Positions 1 to 8,922 of a stretch of 64,000 nt of DNA are shown here, in pieces (position 1 is the first letter of the stretch; every line of letters starts with the position of its first letter). The position numbers were made by a program, and so were the translations under genes. The notes below the pieces were generated by a model, which saw nothing but the letters and a program-made list of their open reading frames with translations, did no database searches and had not been told where the DNA came from. Origin of the DNA: an uncultured Bacteroides sp. (GTDB lineage: Bacteria > Bacteroidota > Bacteroidia > Bacteroidales > Bacteroidaceae); NCBI GenBank assembly GCA_900551445.1, contig URWA01000006.1:48180-112179 (forward strand), read 5' to 3'.

Positions 1-733
1 CCTGGTAATTGCCAAATTCCGTCCATCCGGCCTGATAATGACTCAACAAGAACGGCTCATAGAAATGGCAGCTCAGCAAAATATATTCATCCCCCTCGGG
101 TACTTTCAGGAACGGGAAAGTGTACACCCCCTGCCACATATTGGAACCGATGACAAGAACCCTTTCCTTTTCCACCTTTCGAATCACCTGATACGCTTTC
201 TCTACCAGTTTGTTCCAGTCCTCATGATTGGGAGCAGTCGGCTCATTCATAATCTCATAAGCCACATCGGAAGTAGGATATTCTTTCAGTTCCTGCACCA
301 GTTCCTGCCAAAGCTGAAGGAAATGGGCCTGGGCTTCCGCACTTTCCCACAAAAGGTTCTTCTTGCCGTCATGACCGGCGTTGAAATAATGTGAACGCAC
401 AATATGCAAATCGACAATGACCTTCAAATCGTTCTGCAACGCCCATCGGATACCTTTATGCAGATAGGAGAAAGCCTCTTTGTCCTTTTCACCGTTTTCG
501 TGCCACAACACTTCTTCATCAATCGGCAACCGTACATGATCGAAGCCAGCCCGGGCAATCCGGTTAAAATCCGTCTCATTCATTCCCTCCTGTATGGAAG
601 GACCGTTCTCAATCCGCTGCGACAGCCAATGACTCAGGTTGATGCCTCGTTTTATCTCAAATTTATTCAGACAAGAGGCATAACCTCCTACAGAGGATAC
701 GACCAGCAATATCAAAATCAATAATTTCTTCAT
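1..733 (-). CDS. GH5-family endo-beta-glycanase (cellulase-type), C-terminus beyond window
   Basis: The frame opens at an ATG (731-733) and runs 244 codons leftwards off the window without a stop, so the gene is partial. The start resembles a lipoprotein signal, with a hydrophobic stretch and Ala-Ser-Cys at Cys21. The mature part shows GH5 hallmarks: RGINLSHW near residue 29, FDHVRLP near 64, and YEIMNEP with the predicted acid/base Glu164. The catalytic nucleophile Glu should lie in the missing part. GH5 enzymes are retaining hydrolases of beta-1,4-glucans, mannans, xyloglucans and related polymers; the subfamily cannot be set from this fragment. It lies 11 bases downstream of a second GH5 lipoprotein on the same strand and is probably its cotranscribed partner in PUL1. 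Family assignment is firm; substrate is unknown. Confidence 0.9.
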   Translation of the reverse strand, partial: MKKLLILILLVVSSVGGYASCLNKFEIKRGINLSHWLSQRIENGPSIQEGMNETDFNRIARAGFDHVRLPIDEEVLWHENGEKDKEAFSYLHKGIRWALQNDLKVIVDLHIVRSHYFNAGHDGKKNLLWESAEAQAHFLQLWQELVQELKEYPTSDVAYEIMNEPTAPNHEDWNKLVEKAYQVIRKVEKERVLVIGSNMWQGVYTFPFLKVPEGDEYILLSCHFYEPFLLSHYQAGWTEFGNYQ

Positions 734-744
734 ACACTCAATCT

Positions 745-2313
745 TTAAAATGGATACTCAGTCCTTGCCCCCTCCAGAATTCCTTCCAGAATAGGCCTTG
801 AATAATTGTTCACCTCCATCTGGTACCATCTGTTGAACAAGCCGAAATATTCTTTACCTTCCACAAATGATCCGTCGTACAAAGGATTATAGAATGTACC
901 ATTGTCCCATACAACCGGAACGATTCCATTCTTTTTGGCCGCAGCAGTGACATAACTCATATAATACCGCTTGGTGTCGGCCAAATCATTTACATTTCCA
1001 TCCGATTTGTCTTTCGGAGGGGTAACCACCCCATATTCACCCATGACTACCGGATAGCCTTTATCCACCCATTCCTGCTTGATCTTACCAAACAACCAGT
1101 CCACATAATCTTCCTGCTCATTTGAAGCACCCGTATTATACTGGATGTAATCTTTTCCCCAATAGTACACCGTCTCCGTATAATCCGCAAAATCCATATA
1201 AGAAAAACCGGCCGGACGATAATAATGGAACTCGATAGCGATTCTGTTTTTCACCACATCGGTCGGGAAAGTCAATCCATCAAATGCATAATCCGGATTT
1301 GTGGCATACGTTTGAATAATCAGATTCCGATAATAGTTTTTTCCTCCGGTAGAACGTACCGCATCGACAAAACACTGATTAAACTGGTTCTGCACTTCCA
1401 GGTTAGCGGCAGTAGGTGCCTGCCAGTTTATCTCCACTTCATTGGTACCGGAAAAAATCAGGTGTTCATCATAGCCGCTAAAGAAAGTCGCGATAGCACG
1501 CCACAGATTCCTTTCCTTCCTCAAGACGGCCTCTGCCTCGGATTTTAACGGATGGCTTTCCAGCCAGTCTTCATGATGGGTATTCAGAATCACGTACATA
1601 CCGTTGTCGATGCAATAGTCCACCACTTCTTTTACACGGTTCAGCCATTCGGTCTTGATTTCCGCCATCGTATTTTGGTCGGTCACATGCGGATACCATC
1701 TGACCGGAATACGTACGGCATTGAATCCGGTATTCTTCACCGCATCAATCATTTCTTTTGTCACTGCCGGATTGCCCCATGAGGTTTCTGCTTCCATGTG
1801 GTTGCCCAATCCTTCATTATAACTTTCCAAAGAGTTTCCAAGGTTCCATCCCACCTTGATTTTCTTAAACAAAGAGAAAGCCTCACTCTCCATGCCGACA
1901 TTATCCGGTGTCTCATCAACCGGCAGGGCCTTGGTCTTAAAAGAAATGGTAACTTCACTTACCGGATGGTTCTCGTCATCTACCAGAACCCCACCAGGTA
2001 TAGTCAAAGTGTACTGCGTTTCCGGAGCCAGTTCTGAGATTTGTAAGGTTAGCACCTCGTCGGAAAATGCCACATCCTCTATTTCAACATTCGGACTCAG
2101 CTGCAACTTCTCCTTATCAGAAGCAGACATACCCACCTTCTTGTTAAAAGTCAACACGATTTCAGAAAGTGCAAAATCCACATCCTGTGCACCATTTTCC
2201 GGATTACTCTGCAAGAGGGCCGGCATAGTCACAACCTTTTCTTCATTCGAACATGACGCAAAGACTACACTTAACGCCAGTATCATCAAACTATAAAACA
2301 GCGTATGCTTCAT
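745..2313 (-). CDS. GH5 (GH5_4-like) endo-glucanase/xyloglucanase lipoprotein with N-terminal Ig-like domain
   Basis: I place the start at the ATG at 2311-2313 rather than the longer frame at 2343, because it begins directly with a lipoprotein signal (Lys-His, hydrophobic run, FASC with Cys21). The protein has 522 residues. Residues about 30-128 form an SbsA/Big_5-type Ig-like domain (SNPENGAQDV start, LTFNKKV). Residues about 150-515 are the GH5 catalytic domain, with WNLGNS, ETSWGNP, RIPVRWYP, acid/base Glu292 in GTNEVE and nucleophile Glu426 in MGEYG. WNLGN plus ETSWGNP is typical of subfamily GH5_4, which includes xyloglucanases, mixed-linkage glucanases and endoglucanases. The Ig-like domain probably holds the catalytic domain off the cell surface. 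It belongs to PUL1, separated from the upstream binding protein by a terminator-like hairpin. Family sure; exact substrate inferred only. Confidence 0.93.
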   Translation of the reverse strand: MKHTLFYSLMILALSVVFASCSNEEKVVTMPALLQSNPENGAQDVDFALSEIVLTFNKKVGMSASDKEKLQLSPNVEIEDVAFSDEVLTLQISELAPETQYTLTIPGGVLVDDENHPVSEVTISFKTKALPVDETPDNVGMESEAFSLFKKIKVGWNLGNSLESYNEGLGNHMEAETSWGNPAVTKEMIDAVKNTGFNAVRIPVRWYPHVTDQNTMAEIKTEWLNRVKEVVDYCIDNGMYVILNTHHEDWLESHPLKSEAEAVLRKERNLWRAIATFFSGYDEHLIFSGTNEVEINWQAPTAANLEVQNQFNQCFVDAVRSTGGKNYYRNLIIQTYATNPDYAFDGLTFPTDVVKNRIAIEFHYYRPAGFSYMDFADYTETVYYWGKDYIQYNTGASNEQEDYVDWLFGKIKQEWVDKGYPVVMGEYGVVTPPKDKSDGNVNDLADTKRYYMSYVTAAAKKNGIVPVVWDNGTFYNPLYDGSFVEGKEYFGLFNRWYQMEVNNYSRPILEGILEGARTEYPF

Positions 2314-2336
2314 ACATTTCCATCTTAAAACACAAA

Positions 2337-2376
2337 ATTGCAATCTTGCCCTAAAATATCAGGACAAGATTGCAAT
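2337..2376 (-). terminator. Intra-PUL hairpin (partial terminator or mRNA processing site)
   Basis: A perfect 12-bp stem (2337-2348 paired with 2365-2376) sits between the stop of the glycan-binding lipoprotein and the start of the downstream GH5 gene. Read on the minus strand it is followed by TTTTGTGTTTTAAG, so it resembles an intrinsic terminator. Because both flanking genes are in one PUL on the same strand, it may set a lower level of the two GH5 enzymes relative to the surface proteins, or mark a separate transcript. Confidence 0.6.
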
Positions 2377-2384
2377 GCAGCATG

Positions 2385-3638
2385 TTACTTAACAGTTACT
2401 TTATCCACATAATATCCGTGTCCCACACAAATAAATCCTCCCTTTTCTTTAATCGTATTCAGAATATCCTGAGTCAAGACAAATTCATAAACTCCATCTT
2501 CTGTCACATCGATTGGGTCGGTGAAATAGGGTTCCCAGGCTACATGTGTCAGTCGAATCTGATGATATACATCGTCAGCCTTAATAGAATAGCTTATATA
2601 CATTGTCGTACCCGGATAAATCGTATCAAAAGCTTCTAAAGGAATGAGATTAAAGGTCTTATTAGGATCACCATCCGGCAAATCCCATGACACATAGTGA
2701 TGTCCTTCCCAAAGAACGATCTCTGAAGAAACGGCTAATGAAACTTCGGATACCATTTTCTGTGAAGAATAAAACATGACCTCTCCTCCATTATTATTCT
2801 TTCCTTTCAACACATACATTCCATCCTCCAGGTCGGGACAAGTGAGGGCTATTTCATTGTCACTTTGTCTGACAAACTCTGTGATTGTGGTTCCATTGAT
2901 GTCAAGAGAGGCTATCTTGTCAAGTCCTACCCCTGTCATTACCCATTCGCTGTGAGAAGTTGCATGTGCAAAACCGCCCGTAACCACAGGACTGTCCACA
3001 ACAGTGACTAAATTTCCACCGTAGCTATTTCCCTCTACATCTACAAGGCTGATGCGATATTCTCCTGCCGACAGGTCTGACGGGACATCGTATTCTATAT
3101 AATCACCAGCCTCCGCATTTCCCGTTGCTACCACGGGGACAGTTTTACCTCCCAGAGACACACTTTTTACCAAAGAGAGGTTGCTTCCATACAGACGGGC
3201 ACGTGAACCCAAAGACACTATCCGTTCAAAATCGACAGCTTCCGACCAAGGTTCTCCTTGAAGCGGACTTACCACAATCTTTCCTTCTCTGGAAGTAGAC
3301 TGGCCTTTGGTAGTAGTGGCAACTACTTTCAAAGGATAAGTACCGGCCTCCAATGCGATATCAATTTCATTCCCCTTCTGTACTTCAACTCCATCAATCA
3401 ACCAAGTTACTTCCGTATACTCAGAAGGAGTGACAGTTAATTTCATGGTAAAATTCGCATCGTGCGTTATCTGTGAAACCACAGCAGGCTCGCCATTTAC
3501 CCAATCAGGAAATACAGGATCCAGAATTTTAGGGTAATCATCTTCTGTAGTTGTTGAGAAAGGTTCTTCCTCCTTACAAGAAACTCCCAATAGACTTACG
3601 GCCAAAAAAGCCATAAGCATCAAATATATTTTTTTCAT
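2385..3638 (-). CDS. Surface glycan-binding lipoprotein (SGBP, IPT/TIG-like repeats)
   Basis: This 417-residue protein starts with a lipoprotein signal (lipobox ending at Cys21, GVSC) followed by an acidic linker (KEEEPFSTTTEDD) like the surface-export signals of Bacteroidetes. A PKD/Ig-like segment covers about residues 55-122 (VTWLIDGVEV). Two IPT/TIG-like segments follow (LGSRARLYGSNL and VMTGVGLDKI). The C-terminal domain of about 110 residues is rich in Trp and Tyr (VLWEGHHYVSWDLP, VGHGYYVDKV), as in the glycan-binding jelly-roll of SGBP-B proteins. It occupies the usual position behind susC-susD, so it likely captures polysaccharide at the surface for the GH5 enzymes and the porin. No catalytic motif was seen. 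The ligand is unknown, and assignment rests on architecture and context. Confidence 0.82.
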   Translation of the reverse strand: MKKIYLMLMAFLAVSLLGVSCKEEEPFSTTTEDDYPKILDPVFPDWVNGEPAVVSQITHDANFTMKLTVTPSEYTEVTWLIDGVEVQKGNEIDIALEAGTYPLKVVATTTKGQSTSREGKIVVSPLQGEPWSEAVDFERIVSLGSRARLYGSNLSLVKSVSLGGKTVPVVATGNAEAGDYIEYDVPSDLSAGEYRISLVDVEGNSYGGNLVTVVDSPVVTGGFAHATSHSEWVMTGVGLDKIASLDINGTTITEFVRQSDNEIALTCPDLEDGMYVLKGKNNNGGEVMFYSSQKMVSEVSLAVSSEIVLWEGHHYVSWDLPDGDPNKTFNLIPLEAFDTIYPGTTMYISYSIKADDVYHQIRLTHVAWEPYFTDPIDVTEDGVYEFVLTQDILNTIKEKGGFICVGHGYYVDKVTVK

Positions 3639-3662
3639 ATCCTTTTCTTTTTAAATCCATAA

Positions 3663-5333
3663 TTAATCTACATCCCACCATACATGGGTATACCAACTGT
3701 CTTTACCTCCCATTCTCTGCAATGCTTCCTCATAATTGTCTTTATTATAGGACGATTCAAGAATAGGATAACAGAAACGTACCGGAATGTCTCTTCCGTC
3801 TGTCAGATATTGCTCAAAGCCGTATTCAGCAGGTGACTTCAAAACAGGATAACCTGAACGTCTCACATTTGCCCAACATTCTGCCGGATTGAGGAAATGC
3901 AGAATCCATGCTTGCGTATTGATTGAACTTTTTTTCTGTTCATCAGTATAACCAATGGGATTGGCTGCATAATAAGTATCAAATTCCTCATCGGTAATTT
4001 TCTCACAATCATAATTATTGGAGAGGAAGTTCATTGCTTCTCTTACCCCTTTCTTGTAACAGTCTTCTACAGACGCTCCCACGTTCCATCCTTTCAACGC
4101 AGCTTCAGCCTTTAAGAACAGGACTTCAGAGTAGGTCATTACCACTCCCGGGGTATCACTTTTCAAGAAAGTGGTTGCCAGCTTCGGTTCTACCTCACGT
4201 GCTACAGTAGAACTTATACTTGGATTCGTTTCAGCCATTTCCTTCAAAATGTCACTGTCGTATCCTGTAGGCCAAGGTTCCCATGAGAATGCGCCCGGGA
4301 CACAGGGTTGAAATGCAATTCCTTTTTCCTGCATCTCCTCTGTCAGGTCGACACGATTATCGGGGCTGGAAGTACTCATAAGTCCATCATAATAACAACG
4401 AGCTATTCTAAATGTACGTGGATCGCCCGTGTTATACAACTGATTAAAGAACGTGGAACACAAATAAGTCGGATTGTTTGCCGGGTCATTTCCATAAAGG
4501 ACTTTAGACAACGCATTTCCTCTATAGTCCGTATAAGATTCAGAACCAAAACTATAAGAAATTTCCATGTATTTAATCAAAGCGTCATCACTTGCACTCT
4601 CGAAAACCCCTCCATCTGCTTGAAGTGCACTTTCAAATTCTTTTTGTGCCCTTTCCGGGTCTACATTTGAGATTCTCATGGCAAAACGCAGACGAAGCGA
4701 GTTGGCAAACTTTTTCCATTTCTGGATATCCCCATCATAAATGACATCACTGGTTATCTCGTCTTTAGCAGGGTCAAACTGTTCGACCGCCTTCGTCAGA
4801 ACCGTAAAGAAACTGTCATAGATGTCTTTTTGCTCATCATAACGGGGAGTAAAGATACTTTCCAAGTAACCTTTCCCGGCCTCACTATAAGGAACATCCC
4901 CATACAAGTCGGTCATCACAGACATGGTGTACACATAAAAAATATTCAAAGCCGCGTTGATGTTTACTTTATTGGGATCATCTTTTGTGCGGTACTCTGC
5001 ATCCACCAGGTTCGCAACCGCTCCGGTATAACCTAAAGTCCATCCATATCCCATGATATTATTATCAATAAAATGACGGCCACCATGGAACGTGGTATTC
5101 CAACAACCCATAAACTGCTGATTGAACGCATACAAATAGCTTCTGAATATATCGACCATATCCAATCTGCCATACGTTTGCAACTCTGCAGTGGTAAGCT
5201 GAGTATTAGGATCAATTATATCTGCCTTAGAAGGGTCTGTATTCAAATCTTCCAGATAGCTATCACTGCAGGCACTAAAGGAAAACGTACATGCAGCCAG
5301 TAGCATTGTCAAAATTGATTTATTGTATTTCAT
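3663..5333 (-). CDS. SusD/RagB-family lipoprotein (SusD-like_2 type)
   Basis: The 556-residue lipoprotein has a signal ending in SACSDSYLEDLNTDP (Cys22), typical of the SusD-like_2 branch of the SusD/RagB superfamily. Helical TPR-like segments with many aromatic residues follow, including the FNQQFMGCWNTTFHGGRHF region near residue 70. It acts as the substrate-binding lid over its SusC partner at the outer surface. It lies 34 bases downstream of that SusC gene and 24 bases upstream of the glycan-binding lipoprotein, in the normal susC-susD-SGBP order. SusD-like_2 proteins differ from classical starch/N-glycan SusDs and pair with RagA-type porins, as seen here. Family confident; ligand inferred from the neighbouring GH5 genes only. 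Confidence 0.92.
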   Translation of the reverse strand: MKYNKSILTMLLAACTFSFSACSDSYLEDLNTDPSKADIIDPNTQLTTAELQTYGRLDMVDIFRSYLYAFNQQFMGCWNTTFHGGRHFIDNNIMGYGWTLGYTGAVANLVDAEYRTKDDPNKVNINAALNIFYVYTMSVMTDLYGDVPYSEAGKGYLESIFTPRYDEQKDIYDSFFTVLTKAVEQFDPAKDEITSDVIYDGDIQKWKKFANSLRLRFAMRISNVDPERAQKEFESALQADGGVFESASDDALIKYMEISYSFGSESYTDYRGNALSKVLYGNDPANNPTYLCSTFFNQLYNTGDPRTFRIARCYYDGLMSTSSPDNRVDLTEEMQEKGIAFQPCVPGAFSWEPWPTGYDSDILKEMAETNPSISSTVAREVEPKLATTFLKSDTPGVVMTYSEVLFLKAEAALKGWNVGASVEDCYKKGVREAMNFLSNNYDCEKITDEEFDTYYAANPIGYTDEQKKSSINTQAWILHFLNPAECWANVRRSGYPVLKSPAEYGFEQYLTDGRDIPVRFCYPILESSYNKDNYEEALQRMGGKDSWYTHVWWDVD

Positions 5334-5367
5334 ATCTATTTTATTTTAGGTAACTGTTCTACTCAGG

Positions 5368-8300
5368 TTAGAATTTGATATTCACATTAAATCCATAGCT
5401 TTTGCGTGACGGCAAAGAACCATATTCCAATCCCATACCTGTGGTATTGTTATAATTGGAGTCAGGATCGATATTAGGAATATTCTTATATACGATGAAT
5501 GGGTTACGAGCGACAAATGAGATGGTCAGGTTGTCCACCACATTCTTCAGCAGCTTCTTGGGGAACTGGTAAGTCAAAGTCAATTCACGGCATTTCACAT
5601 ACGAATTGTCATAGATAAACATTGACGGTGCATTTCTACAAACACTCATCCAATAATCCTCTGGATTAATGTATATATCGTTCGGACGATAAGTTCCGTC
5701 ACCATTATCAATAACCCCTGGAGCAATGAAACCACCGGTCGGTTTCCAATCAGGTGAACCTTTGGGCAAGCCGGCAGCCTTTCGCTGTTCTTCAGAACGA
5801 TACCATTCTTCACGTCCTTGCAATGTTTCCAATGCCTTACCGGATTCATACGCAGAGCGTGCAGACATTGAATAAAGGTCGGCTCCCACCTTCACATCAA
5901 AGACGGCAGACAAGGACAGATTCTTGTAAGCCAGGGTAGTAACCAGACCACCTGTCCAGTCCCATGATGCATTACCCAGCACATGTGAGGTCTTGTCATA
6001 CATAGGCAAACCTGTCGAAGGATCGATAAGGATATCTCCATTCTCGTTGCGCTGAAAATCCGGACCGATAATAGATCCATAATTTTCACCCACTTTTGCT
6101 GCAACCTGAACATCCAGCCATGAAGCCTTTTCCAATTCAAACATATCCATTCCATCCACCAGTTTCTTTACCTTGTTCTGGTTCTTAGAGAAGTTCAAGT
6201 TTAAGTCCCAGGAGAAGTCTTTTGTCTGAACCAAACGAGTGTTCAATGCGATTTCAATACCTTTGTTTTCTATTTCACCCGCATTAATCAAACGGTAGCT
6301 ATATCCAGAACTCCAAGAGCTGGCCATTCCCATAATCTGGTCCTTGCTGACCTGAGAATAATAAGTGAAATCCAAACCTACACGATTGTTCAAGAATTTT
6401 GTTTCCAGACCGACTTCAAATGAATTGGTTCTGGTCGGCTTCAAATTTTTATTGGGAATTGTATTATTATTTATATAACCTATTGTATAACCTGGATATG
6501 TATATTTAGATTTTGTATAGAGCAATCCTAACTGATACGGATTCGTGTCACTACCAACCTGTGCCCACGACATACGTATCTTACCATAAGGCAATGCATT
6601 CTTCTTATTAATTAGCTCTGAAAAAATGAAGCTACCTGAGAACGAAGGATACAAATAAGAATTGTTATTTAAAGGCAAGGTTGAAGACTGGTCGGCACGC
6701 AATGTCGCATCGAAATACACCATGTGTTTCCACCCTAAATTTACCGCTCCATAAAGTGAATTAATCTGTTTGCGGTATGTATTCTGCTCCACACTGATTT
6801 CATTAAAACTGAGTAAAGCTATCACATCCCGAATCTGCATATCCTGAGCAGTTGTGACGGTAGTCAGATTATCCACTTTAAAGAGATTTCCTCCTAATGT
6901 TCCGTTAAAATCAAAATCACCCCACGTATTGTTGTACAGAGCCAACAGTTCGAAGTTGTACATACGGTTCTCAAATACGCTGTTTTGCAGACGTCCAGCT
7001 TCAAAACCCGGAGTGGTAGGAGCCTGATAATCCTCAAAAGTAAACCAGTTCATCTCGGTACCCAAGGTTCCTTGCAGTTTCAAATGAGGATTAATATTCC
7101 AAACAGCTTTTCCATTCAAACGGAACTGGTCCTTCTTGGAGGTATTCTGGTTCTTATATACCCCCCAATATGGATTCACATTATAAGGGTCCATACCGTT
7201 CCAATTGCTATATTCCCCATTTTCATCCTGATAAGTCTTCAGCCATGCCTGGTCATAAGTCGTTGCCAAGGTCATCAGGTTCTTTCCAATATTGGCTTTA
7301 CTATCTCCCATGGCCGGACGATTCTTTACGTCCTCACGCGTATAATTCACACTGAAATCCAGATCGACTTTTGCCAAAGAAGTATTCGCACGTAAAGAGA
7401 AATTATTTCGGCTCATATTCGTCTTCGGAACGATATCCTTGTTTCTCATGTCCGTGTAAGAGAAACGGATACCTGTCTTACCCGTATTCGAACTGATAAT
7501 GGCCGTATTGGTAGCTGTCAATCCTGTACGGAAGAAGCCTGAAGTATTGTCTGGAATAATCAGATATGGACGCGACACTCCATCAAAATAGGTCAGCATG
7601 TTGTTTCCATCCGCTTTAGGCCCCCAACTTGTATTGGTATTAGATACGGCATCGATACTATATATACCGTTACTACCCATACCATAGACCTGTTGGATAT
7701 CATTCCATTTTGACAGCTGCGTGTCAATTGTCAATGTACCATTGTATTCCACGCTGAATTTTTCTTTACTATCAGCTTTCTTCGTGGTGATAAGAATAAC
7801 TCCATGACTTGCACGGCTACCATACAAGGCAGAGGCTGCAGGACCTTTCAATACAGAAATGTTCTCGATGTCATCGGGATTAATGCTTGAAATGCCATCT
7901 CCCAAATCATATCCGCCATAGGTTCCCGCACTTCCATAGTTTGTATTATCCAAAGGCACTCCATCAATCACATATAACGGCTGATTGTTACCTGTCATTT
8001 CCGTACTACCTCTCAGTATGACACGGGTTGATCCTGAAGGTCCACTCGCAGTCTGGCTCACAACCAAACCCGGAACACGACCTGCCATTGAATTGATTAC
8101 ATTGGTTTCTTTTGCTTTAGTCAGGGATTCTCCTTTAACCTCTGCCACACCATACCCTAAGGCCTTACGTTCCCGCTTAATTCCAAGGGCAGTGACTACC
8201 ACTTCATCCAGCATCTGATTATCCTCTTTTAAGGTAATTCTCATGGTTCCTGTGGTCGCCTTCACCTCTTGAGAGGCATATCCCACATAACTGATAACCA

Positions 8301-8559
8301 GAATAGCCCCAGGCTTTACAGACAAAGTAAAGTTTCCGTCCAAATCGGTAATAGTACCGTTACTCGTACCTTTTTCTACAACCGAAGCCCCGATAATCGG
8401 TCCTTCAGCATCGGTAATAACACCTGTGATTTTGTTTCCTTGCTGAACAGCCCACAATAAATCAGGAGCCGCAGCTTGCAAATGTGGAATGCCTCCCAAC
8501 ACATAAAGAGACAATGCTCCACAAAATAGAACTTTTTTACTTACACTTACTGTTTTCAT
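5368..8559 (-). CDS. SusC/RagA-type TonB-dependent outer-membrane transporter
   Basis: This 1063-residue protein has a signal peptide (about 1-29), then a carboxypeptidase-D-like regulatory domain (ITGVITDAEGPIIGASVVEKG, about 43-120). The TonB box region (LDEVVVTALGIKRERKALGYG) and plug domain (PLYVIDGVPLDN, LKGPAASALYGSRASHGVILITTKK) follow, then a long 22-strand-type barrel ending in an aromatic residue (NVNIKF). The ALGIKRE/ALGYG signature marks the RagA-like branch that pairs with SusD-like_2 lipoproteins. It imports oligosaccharides released at the surface, powered by TonB-ExbBD. It is the first gene of the minus-strand PUL1 operon and is divergent from HTCS1, which probably activates it. 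A candidate -7 box (TAATTTTG on the minus strand) lies at 8665-8672. Confidence 0.95.
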   Translation of the reverse strand: MKTVSVSKKVLFCGALSLYVLGGIPHLQAAAPDLLWAVQQGNKITGVITDAEGPIIGASVVEKGTSNGTITDLDGNFTLSVKPGAILVISYVGYASQEVKATTGTMRITLKEDNQMLDEVVVTALGIKRERKALGYGVAEVKGESLTKAKETNVINSMAGRVPGLVVSQTASGPSGSTRVILRGSTEMTGNNQPLYVIDGVPLDNTNYGSAGTYGGYDLGDGISSINPDDIENISVLKGPAASALYGSRASHGVILITTKKADSKEKFSVEYNGTLTIDTQLSKWNDIQQVYGMGSNGIYSIDAVSNTNTSWGPKADGNNMLTYFDGVSRPYLIIPDNTSGFFRTGLTATNTAIISSNTGKTGIRFSYTDMRNKDIVPKTNMSRNNFSLRANTSLAKVDLDFSVNYTREDVKNRPAMGDSKANIGKNLMTLATTYDQAWLKTYQDENGEYSNWNGMDPYNVNPYWGVYKNQNTSKKDQFRLNGKAVWNINPHLKLQGTLGTEMNWFTFEDYQAPTTPGFEAGRLQNSVFENRMYNFELLALYNNTWGDFDFNGTLGGNLFKVDNLTTVTTAQDMQIRDVIALLSFNEISVEQNTYRKQINSLYGAVNLGWKHMVYFDATLRADQSSTLPLNNNSYLYPSFSGSFIFSELINKKNALPYGKIRMSWAQVGSDTNPYQLGLLYTKSKYTYPGYTIGYINNNTIPNKNLKPTRTNSFEVGLETKFLNNRVGLDFTYYSQVSKDQIMGMASSWSSGYSYRLINAGEIENKGIEIALNTRLVQTKDFSWDLNLNFSKNQNKVKKLVDGMDMFELEKASWLDVQVAAKVGENYGSIIGPDFQRNENGDILIDPSTGLPMYDKTSHVLGNASWDWTGGLVTTLAYKNLSLSAVFDVKVGADLYSMSARSAYESGKALETLQGREEWYRSEEQRKAAGLPKGSPDWKPTGGFIAPGVIDNGDGTYRPNDIYINPEDYWMSVCRNAPSMFIYDNSYVKCRELTLTYQFPKKLLKNVVDNLTISFVARNPFIVYKNIPNIDPDSNYNNTTGMGLEYGSLPSRKSYGFNVNIKF

Positions 8560-8922
8560 AGAGTTATGATTTTAATAAAACATGTTGTTCCAAGTTGTCG
8601 GTAATTCAGCCAAACGAACGTCCTACCACGAAAGAACATAGAAAACAAAGATTTTTCACGTCGACAAAATTAGGCATAGCCCGTCTACACCATGCCCTGA
8701 TATGTAGTGTAGTATATCTCCGATTGTAGAATCAACATTTCATACCCCATTTTTAGACAAAACAGCCCCTTGGGGATATACCTATAATCTAAATGAATAT
8801 TATCTTTGCAAAGGATAAATCATTAGATAAAAGGCTTGGGAATTTATTGTAAGAACATTTGAACGACCTCTACCAGAACCACAAAAGAATAACCTTGTAA
8901 ACACACCTAAAAAATACATTGA
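8560..8922. promoter_or_regulatory. PUL1 divergent control region (susC / HTCS1)
   Basis: This 363-base AT-rich gap separates the divergent susC and HTCS genes and holds no convincing ORF. For susC, a minus-strand -7-like box TAATTTTG lies at 8665-8672 without a clear -33, as expected of an activator-dependent promoter. For HTCS1, TATCTTTG lies at 8811-8818. An inverted repeat CTACAC (8685-8690) / GTGTAG (8707-8712) lies just upstream of the susC box and is a possible regulator site. Promoter positions are inferred from the Bacteroides consensus only. Confidence 0.5.

Noticed and set aside
2314..2343. Ten-residue extension of the second GH5 gene
   Set aside because: It would place extra residues before a perfect lipoprotein signal and would overlap the intergenic hairpin.
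8673..8800. 21-bp-spaced direct repeats upstream of PUL1 susC
   Set aside because: GTAG-type words recur at about 17-base spacing, but matches are too short to distinguish from chance.
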